64,000 nucleotides of DNA from an uncultured Collinsella sp. (GCA_900540875.1 UQHT01000007.1:43526-107525); one strand, 5' to 3'. Shown: positions 53,039 to 61,807, counted from the stretch's first letter. Numbers and translations are program-made. Notes: generated by a model from the letters alone, not told the origin.

Positions 53039-55399
53039 TTAGCTGACTTGAGCAGCTTCGGCTTCTGCCTGTTTCTTCCTGTGGTAGTTCTCCCGCCTCG
53101 CGGCAAGCATACGTTCATACCGGGCCTGGGCTTCGGGATCTCCGGCGGCAGCGTCCGCATACATTTTCTGACGGGACTTCTTTACCGCTTCTGACTGTTG
53201 CGCTCTCTGCTGCGCCAACTCTGCCGCCGCTACCGGGTCGGTTTCGGCGCGGGCTTTCAAATCCTGCAAAGCCGCCTTTTTCCGATTGCGATGGGCTTCC
53301 AGCCGTTCCGCTTCTTCTAGGGTGAGAGGCAAACCTGCCTCGGCACATCTGGCAAGTTCTTTCAACGTCCGCTGTTGGGGCTTCGGGGGCTGTGCGGACT
53401 TCTGCCTGTCACGCCACGCTTTGTGCTGCTCGGCTTTCTTCTGGCGGTGCGCCGCAAGCCGCTCCGCTTCCTCCGGGGTGAGATCGGCTCCATCCAGCTT
53501 GGCGAGTTCCTTCAGTGAGCGTTTGCGAGGCTTCTCTGGCTGACTGGCCTTTTTCTTGTCGCGTTGCTTCTGCTGATAGGCCCGATTGCGCTCTAACCGC
53601 CGTTCTTCCTCCGCCTGTTCCTCCGGGGTCAACAGGCCCGCCCGCTTCCTCGCGGTAAACTCCCGGCGCTCCTGCTTGTACCTCTCATACCGAACCTGGG
53701 CAAGCACCTGGGAGCGTTCCTCTTTCTCTGCCTGTTCCTCCTGCTGGCGGCGTTCTTCCTCCTGCTCCATCGGGGTCACAATGTCGGCGGGAACCTCAAA
53801 CGCGCCAATGAAATTGAAATAGAAATCTAACCGCTGACGGCGCTGCTTTCCCCGTCCGTTGCCCTCATGGACAACGATTTTCTCGATAAACTCATTGAGA
53901 ATGGGCGTAGTCAGTTCCGAAAAATCGGTGTACCGCTTGGCAAGGTCGATAAACTCCGTCATTCTCACCCGGTCGGCGTTCCAGTTGTCCAGCAAGCCCT
54001 GCCACTCCGTCATGGAGGCTTCCAGCGCGGCCTGTTCCTCGTCATACTCGGCAAGGAGACGGCTGAAATGCTTATCCGGCAGCTTGCCCGTGGCGTTGGC
54101 CTCGTACAGCTTCTTCACCAGTCCGTCCAGTTCGGCGTGGCGCTTCTTCGCCTGGACAATCTGTTTCCGGCAATCCTTGACTGCTTCCTCCTGGCGCAGA
54201 CTGGATGCCTTTCGAACCCGCTGAACAAACTCCTGCTCGTTGTTGCGGACATACCAGCTTATCCGCTGGATGGCGGAGAGGATCGCCGCTTCCAGCTTTT
54301 GCGTGGCAACATAGTGAATGGTGCAATCCTCCATAGGTGCCCGGTATCTGGAACAGGTGAAAGCATCGTCAATGTACTTGCCTTGGACAAGACTGTTGTG
54401 GTGGGTCAGCTTTGCGCCGCAGTCGGCACAGTAGAGCAGTCCGGTTAAACGGTTAGGGGCATTACTCCGCTTGGGTGTCCGGCGCTTGGTTTCCCGCAAA
54501 CGCTGAACATTGTGCCACGTTTCTTCGTCAATGATGGCGGGGACGGCTCCCTCAAATACAAATTGTTCCTCTGGCATTGTCCTGCGGGTGCTTTTAGTCT
54601 TGTAGTTCTCACAGACAGTCTTGCCCAGCACCTTGCGCCCCAGGTACTCCGGCCTTTTAAGAATATAACCCAGGGTGGTGGCAGACCATGCGTAGGGGTC
54701 GCGGTAGCTGTTGGCTCGAACAGGACAGCCGATACGCTTCCAGTGTTCGGAAGGGATGGGGATTTGCTCGGCCCGCAGCGTTCGGGCGATGCCGTTGACG
54801 CTCTGACCGTCCATGACCATCTGAAAGATGCGGCGCACAACGGCGGCAGCTTCCTCGTCGATCACCCACTCGCCCTTTTCTTCTTTTGAGGCGAGATAGC
54901 CATAGGGGACGGCCCCCGAACAGCGCAGGCCCTTTTCCATTCTGGACTTGAAAACGGTCTTGATTTTGCGGCTGGTGTCAGCAACGTACCACTCATTTAT
55001 CACATCCCGGAAGATGGACATAATATCAAATCCATTGGCGGTGTCCAGGTTGTCATTGGCGGCGATAAAGCGGACGTTGTACTCGTCAAAGGTGCGTTTG
55101 AGCAAGCCGACCTCCACCACGTCACGGCCTATTCTGCTCTGGTCTTTGACAATGACGGTAGCCACATTTCCGGCCCGTATCTCGTCCACCATAGCGTCCA
55201 GGCCGGGCCGCTTGAAGGTCGTTCCCCGCACCCCGTCATCGGTGAAGTGGCGGACATTAGTGAAGCCATTTTTTCGGGCGTAGTCCTCCAGGATGCGCTT
55301 TTGATTTTCTACGGACACGCTCTCGTCAGACCGCCCATCGTCGTGAGATAACCTTTCGTACAATGCTGTGATTTTACCCTTTTGCTCCTGCTTCCTCAT
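53039..55399 (-). CDS. Large serine recombinase with repetitive C-terminal extension
   Basis: 786 residues. The N-terminal resolvase domain has the catalytic serine in LYERLSHDDG (Ser18) and VKDQSRIGRD; then a recombinase domain, a zinc ribbon (LLYCADCGAKL ... FTCSRYR) and a coiled coil (~380-450), as in element integrases. After about residue 540 it continues ~240 residues as a Lys/Arg/Glu/Gln-rich region with related blocks: LTPEEQAEEERRLERNR, LTPEEAERLAAHRQKK, LTLEEAERLEAHRNRK. The ATG at 55399 has AGGAGG upstream. It is intact and directly abuts truncated virD4, so it probably catalysed insertion there. Confidence 0.92.
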   Translation of the reverse strand: MRKQEQKGKITALYERLSHDDGRSDESVSVENQKRILEDYARKNGFTNVRHFTDDGVRGTTFKRPGLDAMVDEIRAGNVATVIVKDQSRIGRDVVEVGLLKRTFDEYNVRFIAANDNLDTANGFDIMSIFRDVINEWYVADTSRKIKTVFKSRMEKGLRCSGAVPYGYLASKEEKGEWVIDEEAAAVVRRIFQMVMDGQSVNGIARTLRAEQIPIPSEHWKRIGCPVRANSYRDPYAWSATTLGYILKRPEYLGRKVLGKTVCENYKTKSTRRTMPEEQFVFEGAVPAIIDEETWHNVQRLRETKRRTPKRSNAPNRLTGLLYCADCGAKLTHHNSLVQGKYIDDAFTCSRYRAPMEDCTIHYVATQKLEAAILSAIQRISWYVRNNEQEFVQRVRKASSLRQEEAVKDCRKQIVQAKKRHAELDGLVKKLYEANATGKLPDKHFSRLLAEYDEEQAALEASMTEWQGLLDNWNADRVRMTEFIDLAKRYTDFSELTTPILNEFIEKIVVHEGNGRGKQRRQRLDFYFNFIGAFEVPADIVTPMEQEEERRQQEEQAEKEERSQVLAQVRYERYKQERREFTARKRAGLLTPEEQAEEERRLERNRAYQQKQRDKKKASQPEKPRKRSLKELAKLDGADLTPEEAERLAAHRQKKAEQHKAWRDRQKSAQPPKPQQRTLKELARCAEAGLPLTLEEAERLEAHRNRKKAALQDLKARAETDPVAAAELAQQRAQQSEAVKKSRQKMYADAAAGDPEAQARYERMLAARRENYHRKKQAEAEAAQVS

Positions 55400-55444
55400 G
55401 TGTGTAACCTCCTGTTTTGTATTTTCACGACCTTTCTATCCTTA

Positions 55445-55996
55445 TTATAGTGACCCTTTTGGGTCTGTGACCACGAATGAGGTGGGATAATCAGACGTGG
55501 GGAAACATTGCATGAGGTTGGGCTTCACATAAAAGCGTGTCTTGCCGCTGCCGGAGCCGCCGATCACAAGCACATTTTTGTTCCGGGCCGTCTTGGGGTC
55601 TTTGGGCCGCCCGGTCATGGTCAGGCGTTCGGTCTGGGTCAGCAGGATGTTGTTTTCAAACTTGGGGTCGATGTAGGGGGCAATATCCTTGGCGGTGCCC
55701 CACCGGGCAGAGCCGTATTCTTCACCCTTGCGGTACTTCTTGGCGTTCTTGCCCTTGCTGTACACAATGAGACGGACAGCCACCGCCCCAACAACGCCCA
55801 CACACAGGTCAAACGGGTGCAGGCTGGGCAGTGGGCTTGCAAAGGCGGCGGAGATGCCGTCTGTCAGGTGGAGCAGCTTTGCCGAAGCATCCACGCCCGC
55901 CGACAGACGGTACGTCTGCCCGCATTTGGCAAACAGGTACACGAACAGCAGATATGGCAGATTCAGCACCAGCAGTTTTTTCAGTTCAGGCTTCAT
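55445..55996 (-). pseudogene. VirD4/TraG-type coupling protein, truncated after the P-loop
   Basis: 183 codons of a protein normally near 600. Two N-terminal membrane helices, GEEYGSARWGTAKDIAPYI and Walker A GGSGSGKTRFY are present. The frame ends TSFVVTDPKGSL then two stop codons, exactly where the strand DPKG normally continues with the rest of the ATPase. Beyond it is the serine recombinase module, indicating disruption by insertion. Its start overlaps the pcfB stop (ATGA). Without Walker B the coupling function is lost. Confidence 0.88.
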
Positions 55997-56463
55997 CGTT
56001 CCAGCTCCCTTTGCTTGATTTTTTCTTTCGCACGTTTCGGCTGCTGGGCCGCTTTCTGCTTGGCTGCGGTCAGCACCTTGCGGATGGAGGGCCGCTGCTC
56101 CTTGGAGAGCGTTTTGGCTGTGAACTCCCGGAACGCCTGTTCCAGATTGTCCGTATCCTTGGCCTTGAAGATCACGATGTAGTGGGGCGGCTGGGTGGTC
56201 TTGTCCTTACGCAAGGTGAAGTCCACGCCGTACTTCTTGGCGCAGGGCTTGAACGCCCCGATGTTCGCTTCCGTGACTTCAATGTTGGTCAGGGCCGCGC
56301 CGTGGGCTTTCAGCTGTTTCAGGCTTTGCTTGCCGTGGTGCAGCTTTGGCCCCTTGGCCCGGTGCTGCAAATATTTTTTCAGGGCGGCTTGCAGCGCTTG
56401 GGCGGTGAGCTTGCCCGTTTTCATGGACAGGGCAATGGTTTTCTGGGTGACTTCTTCCTGCAA
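55993..56463 (-). CDS. PcfB-family conjugation protein (DUF3801)
   Basis: 156 residues with the DUF3801 pattern: ALSMKTGKLTAQALQAALKK, HGKQSLKQLKAHGAALTNIE, DFTLRKDK and a basic C-terminus. PcfB is a relaxosome accessory factor that acts with the coupling protein in Gram-positive conjugation. The start is TTG with GGAGG eight bases upstream. It overlaps virD4 by four bases. Confidence 0.88.
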   Translation of the reverse strand: MQEEVTQKTIALSMKTGKLTAQALQAALKKYLQHRAKGPKLHHGKQSLKQLKAHGAALTNIEVTEANIGAFKPCAKKYGVDFTLRKDKTTQPPHYIVIFKAKDTDNLEQAFREFTAKTLSKEQRPSIRKVLTAAKQKAAQQPKRAKEKIKQRELER

Positions 56464-56502
56464 TATGAATCCCTCCTTGTTGCAGAAAATTCAGAGCGGC
56501 AG

Positions 56503-56544
56503 CTAGGGTGGAACCACCAGCCGCCGCAGGTAAAGTGTTCTCAT
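56503..56544 (-). CDS. Candidate 13-codon micro-ORF upstream of pcfB
   Basis: ATG at 56544 with GAAAGGAG ten bases upstream, encoding MRTLYLRRLVVPP and a stop. It lies between the DUF6017 gene and pcfB. A strong ribosome-binding site on such a short frame suggests a leader peptide or a translation-coupling device. There is no other support. Confidence 0.35.
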   Translation of the reverse strand: MRTLYLRRLVVPP

Positions 56545-56563
56545 GGATGGGTACTCCTTTCGG

Positions 56564-57478
56564 TCAGGTGTTGGGCGGGCGGCCCCAATCGGGTTGCGCC
56601 ATATCGTGCGCCACAAGGGACGCATAGTAGCTGTTGATGGTGCTGGGGGCGTTGAACAGCATGGCCCGCAGGTATTGCTTGATGTTGCGGACTTTGGTGG
56701 TGTTGTCCCGCAGGCAGTCCATGACGAACTCGATGTGATGGCTGTCCAGCTTCAAGAATTTCGCCTTGACCAGCTCTGCCGGGTAATCGTCCCCGGCCAC
56801 CTGGATGGACTTGCGGTTGGTGCAGACGGTTTCCAGCAGGATGTCCACGATCTCGTCCAGCTGTTCCCGGTCTATCCGGGGATTCTGGATGAGGGTGTCA
56901 TACTCGATATTCTCTAAAATCAGGTCCCGGTAGATTTGATAGGCCGTTTCCTTTCGGCTTCCTGTCCGTTCCGGCGGCGGTGCCGCTGCCTCGTCCTCGT
57001 CCAAAGGCAAGGGGTTTGGGGAATGGATAGGAATGGAATCGGTATTTAATCCCTCTTTCTTTTGTTTTTCTGTAATTAGTTTATCTTTATTTAATTGCAT
57101 TGGATTTTCCAACGTAGGGTTTTCCTGCGTGGGATTCTCCAACGTTGGATTTTCCAATGTAGGTGAAACCGATGCAGGAACGGGCTGCGGCAGCTCGAAG
57201 ATCACATAGTCTGCACCACGCAGCCGCCCTTTCTCGTCCCGTTCTCTGGAACGCTGGATGTAGCCCGCCTGTTCCAGTTCCCGGATGGCCTGCCGTATCG
57301 CGTCTATGCTTTCCCGGTTGATACGGGCCAGTCCTTGCAGGGTGTAGTCCCAATCTTCCGGCAGGGAGAGCATTTGGGAGAGTAAGCCCTTGGCTTTCAG
57401 GGACAAGGCCCGGTTCCGCAGGTGGTGGTTTGACATGACCGTATAGCCGCTGTTCTTTTCTACCCGAAATACTGCCAT
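56564..57478 (-). CDS. Helix-turn-helix DUF6017-type mobile-element protein
   Basis: About 304 residues. The N-terminus MAVFRVEKNSGYTVMSNHHL, then a winged helix (SLKAKGLLSQMLSLPEDWDY, REL EQAGYIQR), is typical of replication/regulation proteins of Tn1549-like elements. In the middle is a run of NPTLENPTQENPTLENP repeats (residues ~118-135). The C-terminal ~120 residues (YQIYRDLILENIEYDTL onward) form the DUF6017 domain. The ATG at 57478 follows AAAGGAGG by ten bases. Confidence 0.85.
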   Translation of the reverse strand: MAVFRVEKNSGYTVMSNHHLRNRALSLKAKGLLSQMLSLPEDWDYTLQGLARINRESIDAIRQAIRELEQAGYIQRSRERDEKGRLRGADYVIFELPQPVPASVSPTLENPTLENPTQENPTLENPMQLNKDKLITEKQKKEGLNTDSIPIHSPNPLPLDEDEAAAPPPERTGSRKETAYQIYRDLILENIEYDTLIQNPRIDREQLDEIVDILLETVCTNRKSIQVAGDDYPAELVKAKFLKLDSHHIEFVMDCLRDNTTKVRNIKQYLRAMLFNAPSTINSYYASLVAHDMAQPDWGRPPNT

Positions 57479-57513
57479 TTCACGGATGCCTCCTTTCGTT
57501 GTAAACAAAAAAA

Positions 57514-57556
57514 GCAGCGTTCATTTGCTCCCGGTGATGGGAGAAGTGAACGCTGC
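57514..57556. terminator. Hairpin upstream of the DUF6017 gene
   Basis: GCAGCGTTCA pairs with TGAACGCTGC, with inner CTCCC/GGGAG, and AAAAAAA on the left gives a T-run on the minus strand. It would terminate a minus-strand transcript entering from the right, now replaced by foreign sequence. Confidence 0.6.
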
Positions 57557-57581
57557 GCGTACTTGATAATTTTTAGGTTGT

Positions 57582-58630
57582 GTGGTATATAAAAGGCAAC
57601 TGTTTTTTCAATACAGCCGCCCATCGGGGTGCGATACAAGCAAGTTGCTATCCGATGACCTCAAAAACAAATTGTACTACGATGGTTTTCAAAAAATGCT
57701 GTATCACTACTCGCACCAGACAAGAAAGATCCGAACCGTTTCTCGAAAGAGAAGGGTTCGGATCTTTTGTTTGCTGACCTTTGGCGCGGCGCTGTTCCTG
57801 TTTGCCAGCCTGCACAACACCAAAAAGGACACCATCCGCAGCCTGCGCCGGACCAGTTGCTCCGGTGCTTTTGTGCTGCTGGATGCCACAGTCAACACCC
57901 GCATGGAGGGGGCCGGGTACTCCCGCGCCGGGCTCTATGTGCAGAAAGGCGGTGCCGACACCCCCACCGTGCCCCTGCTGCTCTACCGCGGCAGCGCGGA
58001 TGTGGGCAAGACCCACAGCGTGATGCCCCACCGCAAATGGCGCATGGAATTCCAGACCGACCAGTTCCCGGACTACGACCGCTGGATGACCCCCAGCAGC
58101 ACCCCGCTGTACCAGGCTTATACGCTGACGGAACGGTTCAGCCTCCCCGGCACCTCGGAGGAGGTACAGCTGTTTTTGCTGCCCCTGCGGGGCCGCGACG
58201 GCACCATGTACGGGCTGTGCGGCTTTGAAATCAGCCAGAGCTTTTTCAAGCAGAACTTTGCCCAGCCCACCGGCTTTGACCACCTGATCTGCCTGCTTGC
58301 CCCGGCAGACAGCGGGCTGAACGCCAGCGCCGCCCTCAGCAGCGGCACAACCGGCGGCTACTTCCACGCCCCCCGGGACATGCTGGTGCTGCGCAGCATG
58401 GGCGGCAGCCTGACCCAATTGATCGGTTCCGACAGCGCCTATGCAGGCATCTCGGAGCTCTGCCGCCTGAGCGAGAACCAGTCCTACCGGCTGGCCGTCT
58501 GCATCCCCATGACGGACTACCGCAGGCTGATCTTCTCCGGCAACCTGCAAATGCTGCTGATCGGCCTGTTCATCCTCTTTTTTGTGGTGTTCTGCTGCAT
58601 GTACTTCCACCAGCACATCCTCTCGCCTGC
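57582..58630 (+). pseudogene. Truncated membrane sensor-like protein, GC-rich, unknown family
   Basis: An open frame with Faecalibacterium-like GC-rich codons. A likely real start is the ATG at 57696 (MLYHYSHQTRKIRTVSRKRR); one helix (IFCLLTFGAALFLFASL) precedes a ~260-residue extracellular region with a cache-like appearance, then a second helix (MLLIGLFILFFVVFCCMYF). After HQHILSPAFR, at about 58630, the codon style changes and the frame runs on in AT-rich DNA to 58751. This looks like the sensor half of a two-helix signalling protein cut off before its output domain. No family is recognised with confidence. Confidence 0.6.
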
Positions 58631-58669
58631 GTTCCGTTGTACTTTCGTTGTCCCTTTGGCATACAAAAA

Positions 58670-58716
58670 CACCCCATTTCCTAAACAGTATACCATACTG
58701 TCTAACAAATGGGGTG
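58670..58716. repeat. 47-bp perfect nested palindrome
   Basis: CACCCCATTT and AAATGGGGTG form outer arms, ACAGTAT and ATACTGT inner arms around ACC, with unpaired five-base bulges between. It lies at the boundary between the truncated sensor and the integrase module. It could be a terminator, a protein-binding site or a transposable palindrome. Confidence 0.6.
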
Positions 58717-58977
58717 CAGTTCACACAGGTGCAGCGGCTCTTTTATATTGATTCTAGGTTCCGGACGCTCCGGGGACACTTCCGGCAGCTTCGTACAGCT
58801 TTGCGCCTGCGGAGCCCCGGCAGCCTTCTTTTACTGGTCGATGGGCTTCATCGTGGGGAGCTTGACTGGTGGTGATTTATAGCTGTTTACAAGTGTTCAT
58901 AAGCCTTTATTTGTGCAAGATAAAAAAGTCTTGTTTTTCGTAATTCTACGCAACTGTTTACAGCTGTTCTCAAATTG

Positions 58978-59007
58978 GTGGTAAGTCAGTGGTAAAGCTG
59001 GTGGTAA
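58978..59007 (+). repeat. Three direct GTGGTAA repeats near the integrase-module end
   Basis: GTGGTAA occurs at 58978, 58989 and 59001, about one helical turn apart. GTTTACA half-sites lie at 58883 and 58955. The block is just outside yhcG, where the left attachment end and integrase arm sites would be expected. The stretch 58717-58977 otherwise holds only a short GC-rich remnant open frame ending near 58880. Confidence 0.5.
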
Positions 59008-59009
59008 AA

Positions 59010-60056
59010 TCATTCGTCCTCGTGAGAATGCCAACGCTTCAAGACTTCTTCCACCTGTCCAATAAGCTGCTCCTTGTTCGGCATATACAAGACATACCGG
59101 GATGCAAAAATCTGATTCGACAAACCGCCCAGCGCATACTCGGCTGCTACGCTGTCCTTGTCGGTGCAGAGGATGATGACGATAGGAGGATTATCTTCCG
59201 GGTCGTTGACCTCTGCGGCGTAGTAGTTCAAATACATATTGATTTGTCCGGCAGCTTCGGGCGTAAGCTTGGTGGTTTTCAACTCGATCAGCACATAGGC
59301 ATGCAAAATCTTATTGTAGAACACCATATCCACATAGTAGTGGGTGTTGTTCACTGTGACACGCTGCTGTGTGCCGACAAACATAAAGCCCCGGCCAAGT
59401 TCCAGCAAGAAATCTTCGATTTGTCGCACCAGTGCTGCTTCCAAATCACTTTCAAGGAACGGCTTTTCTTCCGGCAGCCCCAAAAACTCGAATACATACG
59501 GGTCCTTGATAATGTCCTCCGGCTTAGTGTAGTCCACACCTTTTTCAGCCAATGCTAAAACTTGTTCCTTATTGGCATCCCCACGAGACAAGAGCAGCCG
59601 TTCAAACAGGGAACTTTCAACCTGACGTTTCATTTCACGGACAGACCAGCCAGAATTGACCGCTTCCTTTTCGTAGAAGCTGCGCTTCTCCTTATCGGAA
59701 ATGGATAACAGCTCACAGTAGTGCGACCAGCTCAATTTTCCAGACACTGTCTGGAAAATTGGATAGCTGAGATAGAACTGCCGCATATTGTAAACATTCG
59801 AGCGCGAAAAGCCCTTGCCAAGCTCCTTTGTCAACGCCCTGGAAAGCTGCGATAAGGTCTTTTCACCATATGCAGCACGGATGCTGTCATTTTGTTCACA
59901 ACGAACAACGACCTCACCAATCTTCCAATAAGTTGACAGCAGTTCCTGATTGACCTGCTGTGCTACATTTTTGCGGGAAGCTTCCAGCAGAGAACGAATC
60001 TCGCTCACTGCCGGAACAAGAACCTGTGCTACTGGGGCTGCAGATTTATTTTCCAT
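59010..60056 (-). CDS. YhcG/DUF1016-family PD-(D/E)XK nuclease
   Basis: 348 residues. The N-terminal DUF1016 helical domain (LLSTYWKIGEVVVRCEQ, LSRALTKELGKGFSRSNVYN in pieces) is followed by the nuclease domain with YYVDMVFYNKILHAYVLIELK, where Asp and Glu-x-Lys are the metal-site residues. These proteins occur widely in mobile elements and defence islands. Its ATG overlaps the integrase stop (TGATG), so it is translationally coupled to int. It is intact, unlike most neighbours. Confidence 0.92.
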   Translation of the reverse strand: MENKSAAPVAQVLVPAVSEIRSLLEASRKNVAQQVNQELLSTYWKIGEVVVRCEQNDSIRAAYGEKTLSQLSRALTKELGKGFSRSNVYNMRQFYLSYPIFQTVSGKLSWSHYCELLSISDKEKRSFYEKEAVNSGWSVREMKRQVESSLFERLLLSRGDANKEQVLALAEKGVDYTKPEDIIKDPYVFEFLGLPEEKPFLESDLEAALVRQIEDFLLELGRGFMFVGTQQRVTVNNTHYYVDMVFYNKILHAYVLIELKTTKLTPEAAGQINMYLNYYAAEVNDPEDNPPIVIILCTDKDSVAAEYALGGLSNQIFASRYVLYMPNKEQLIGQVEEVLKRWHSHEDE

Positions 60057-61325
60057 CAGTCATTTTCCTCCTTTCCATCAAATGTCGTGGTTGCAGACAA
60101 GAACTCTGCAAACTTGTCGATTTCCTTTTTCTTGAGATTTTTTGTGGCCTCGGTGTAGATGTTCATGGTGGTGGTAATATCGGCGTGGCCCAGTACGTCT
60201 TGAATGACCTTCATGTTGATTCCTGCCTCGCAAAGCCGGGTAGCGCAGGTGTGCCGCAAGGAATGGCAACTAAACTTTGGAAGCAGAACAAGGTTTTTCG
60301 GCTTGATTGTACCGCTTTCGCATTTTGCCAGCTGTTCCTCATTGCAGTCGCGGATGATACGGTCAATGCCTTTATTGATGGTGCTGTGATGCTGGCACTC
60401 TCCAAAACGGTTTACAAAAATAAAATCCGTATAGCCATCAATCGTCACCTTGCAGGAAATTCCAGTTTTCTTCTGATACTCTCGCTCTTGTACAAAAGCA
60501 GCCTTGACTGCCGGAGTCATAGGCACAATTCGATTTCCAGCTTCCGTTTTGGGTGTATTAATTCCGTACAGACAACCTTTCTCCCGGTGGCTGTAATAAA
60601 TCAACGTGTGATTTACACTGATTTCACCCGTATCAAGGTTGATGTCCTCCCAGCGCAAACCCGTTGCCTCACCAGCACGGAGACCACATTCCACCATCAC
60701 GGTAATGATAGGAAGCCAGTGATTGTACTTCTCACTGTTTTTCAAGAAGTCCATCAGCAGCTTCTGCTGGCCTGCGGTCAGAGCCTTGCGGTGTTCGCTG
60801 TCCAGGTTGTGCGTCTGCTTCAACTCTTTCAACGCATTATCGGATGGATTGATGCGGAGATACTCGTCCTCAACCGCAAAATCCAGCACCTGATGCAGCA
60901 CTGTATGGATGTTCTCCACCGTTGCCACTTTCAGACGCTGCGAATCCACAAGGCCGTTGTAAAACCGCCGCACATCCGACTTTTTCAGGCTTCCGACCTT
61001 CCGCTTTCCAAACTCCGGAAATACATACATCTTGTACATATACTCGTAATTGACCAACGTATTGGCTTTCAGCCCCTTTTTCAGTTGCAGCCACTGCTCG
61101 TGAATGTCATTGATGGTCGCATTCCGCGCTTCTGCACGGATGCCATCACTGCGGTCGCGCTGAATCTCTGCTTCTTTTCTCACGAAGTTCTTCCAGACTT
61201 TTGGCGTACACATTGTTGCGCTTGCCGTTTTCACTGCGCCAGCGGCACTCATACGTTCCGTTACTGCGCTGATATTCACCTTCCTTTAGAACACGCTTCT
61301 TTGAGTCTTTTCTTCTTTCTGCCAT
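60056..61325 (-). pseudogene. int: Tn916-type tyrosine integrase, frameshifted near the N-terminus
   Basis: The N-terminal arm-binding domain (MAERRKDSKKRVLKEGEYQR ... RNNVYAKSLEELREK) is read from the ATG at 61325, which has GGAGG upstream. The catalytic part (EAEIQRDRSDGIRAEARN onward) is in another frame, reaching CGLRAGEATGL, HSLRHTCATRL and the tyrosine in TMNIYTEAT. The frames meet at a run of four A on the minus strand (61175-61178); one A fewer restores about 420 codons. It is a pseudogene unless translational frameshifting or a sequencing error is involved. Confidence 0.85.
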
Positions 61326-61432
61326 CGTTATGTCCTCCATTGTTGGCAGAAAGCAACCTACAGCTTAATCATACCATACCGCCGAGGTGCTTTCAACTGC
61401 CGACTTCATTTTTATTGTCAAATCGAAAATAA

Positions 61433-61807
61433 TCAGTCAAGGTATTCATCCAGCCTACGGCGTTTCAGCAGCCGCTTCGTACCATTCCAGAGAACAAAGG
61501 TGCAGTCTTTGGAATCGCTCATTTCGCGCAGCTTATTGATGCCAATGCCGGAATAGGCTGCGGCTTCTTCCAGCGTCAGATTGCTTTTCTCCCAGATCGG
61601 AACTTGTCGGGACTTGAACCCTCCATCTTGCTGCGCAAGACCGTTCCGTCGCTTAAAAGCCCCACTGGGGCTTTTATTGCTCCGCTTCACTTCGCAAACG
61701 CGAACTTGTCGGGACTTGGTCCCTCCATCTTGCTGATGCAAGACCGTTCCGTCGCTTAAAGTCCCCACCGGGGACTTCATTGCTTCGCAAACGCGAACTT
61801 CTTTCAT
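61433..61807 (-). CDS. xis: Excisionase (Xis) with two in-frame repeat inserts
   Basis: 124 residues. The real Xis core is MKEV followed, after the inserts, by PIWEKSNLTLEEAAAYSGIG, NKLREMSD, FVLWNGTKRLLKRRRLDEYL, a MerR-like winged-helix DNA-binding fold that directs excision by the integrase. Between MKEV and PIWEK lie 31 and 34 extra residues, both starting RVCE and ending KSRQV, encoded by hairpin repeats. The ATG at 61807 has CGGAGG eight bases upstream. Whether the extended Xis still works is unknown. Confidence 0.82.
   Translation of the reverse strand: MKEVRVCEAMKSPVGTLSDGTVLHQQDGGTKSRQVRVCEVKRSNKSPSGAFKRRNGLAQQDGGFKSRQVPIWEKSNLTLEEAAAYSGIGINKLREMSDSKDCTFVLWNGTKRLLKRRRLDEYLD
61601..61795 (-). 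repeat. Two tandem hairpin-rich repeats inserted in xis
   Basis: Unit 1 is 61703-61795 (93 bases) and unit 2 is 61601-61702 (102 bases). Both run from CGCGTTTGCGAAG to AAGTCCCGACAAGTT. Each has three hairpins. One is AAGTCCCC/GGGGACTT in unit 1 and AAGCCCC/GGGGCTT in unit 2, with the pairing kept. Another is CTTGC-loop-GCAAG, with four-base and three-base loops. The third is GGGACCAAGTCCC in unit 1 and GGGTTCAAGTCCC in unit 2. Confidence 0.75.

Noticed and set aside
58717..58880. GC-rich frame ending near 58880 as a gene
   Set aside because: It looks like the tail of a membrane protein (AAFFYWSMGFIVGSLTGGDL) but has no start or family match; noted as a possible remnant only.
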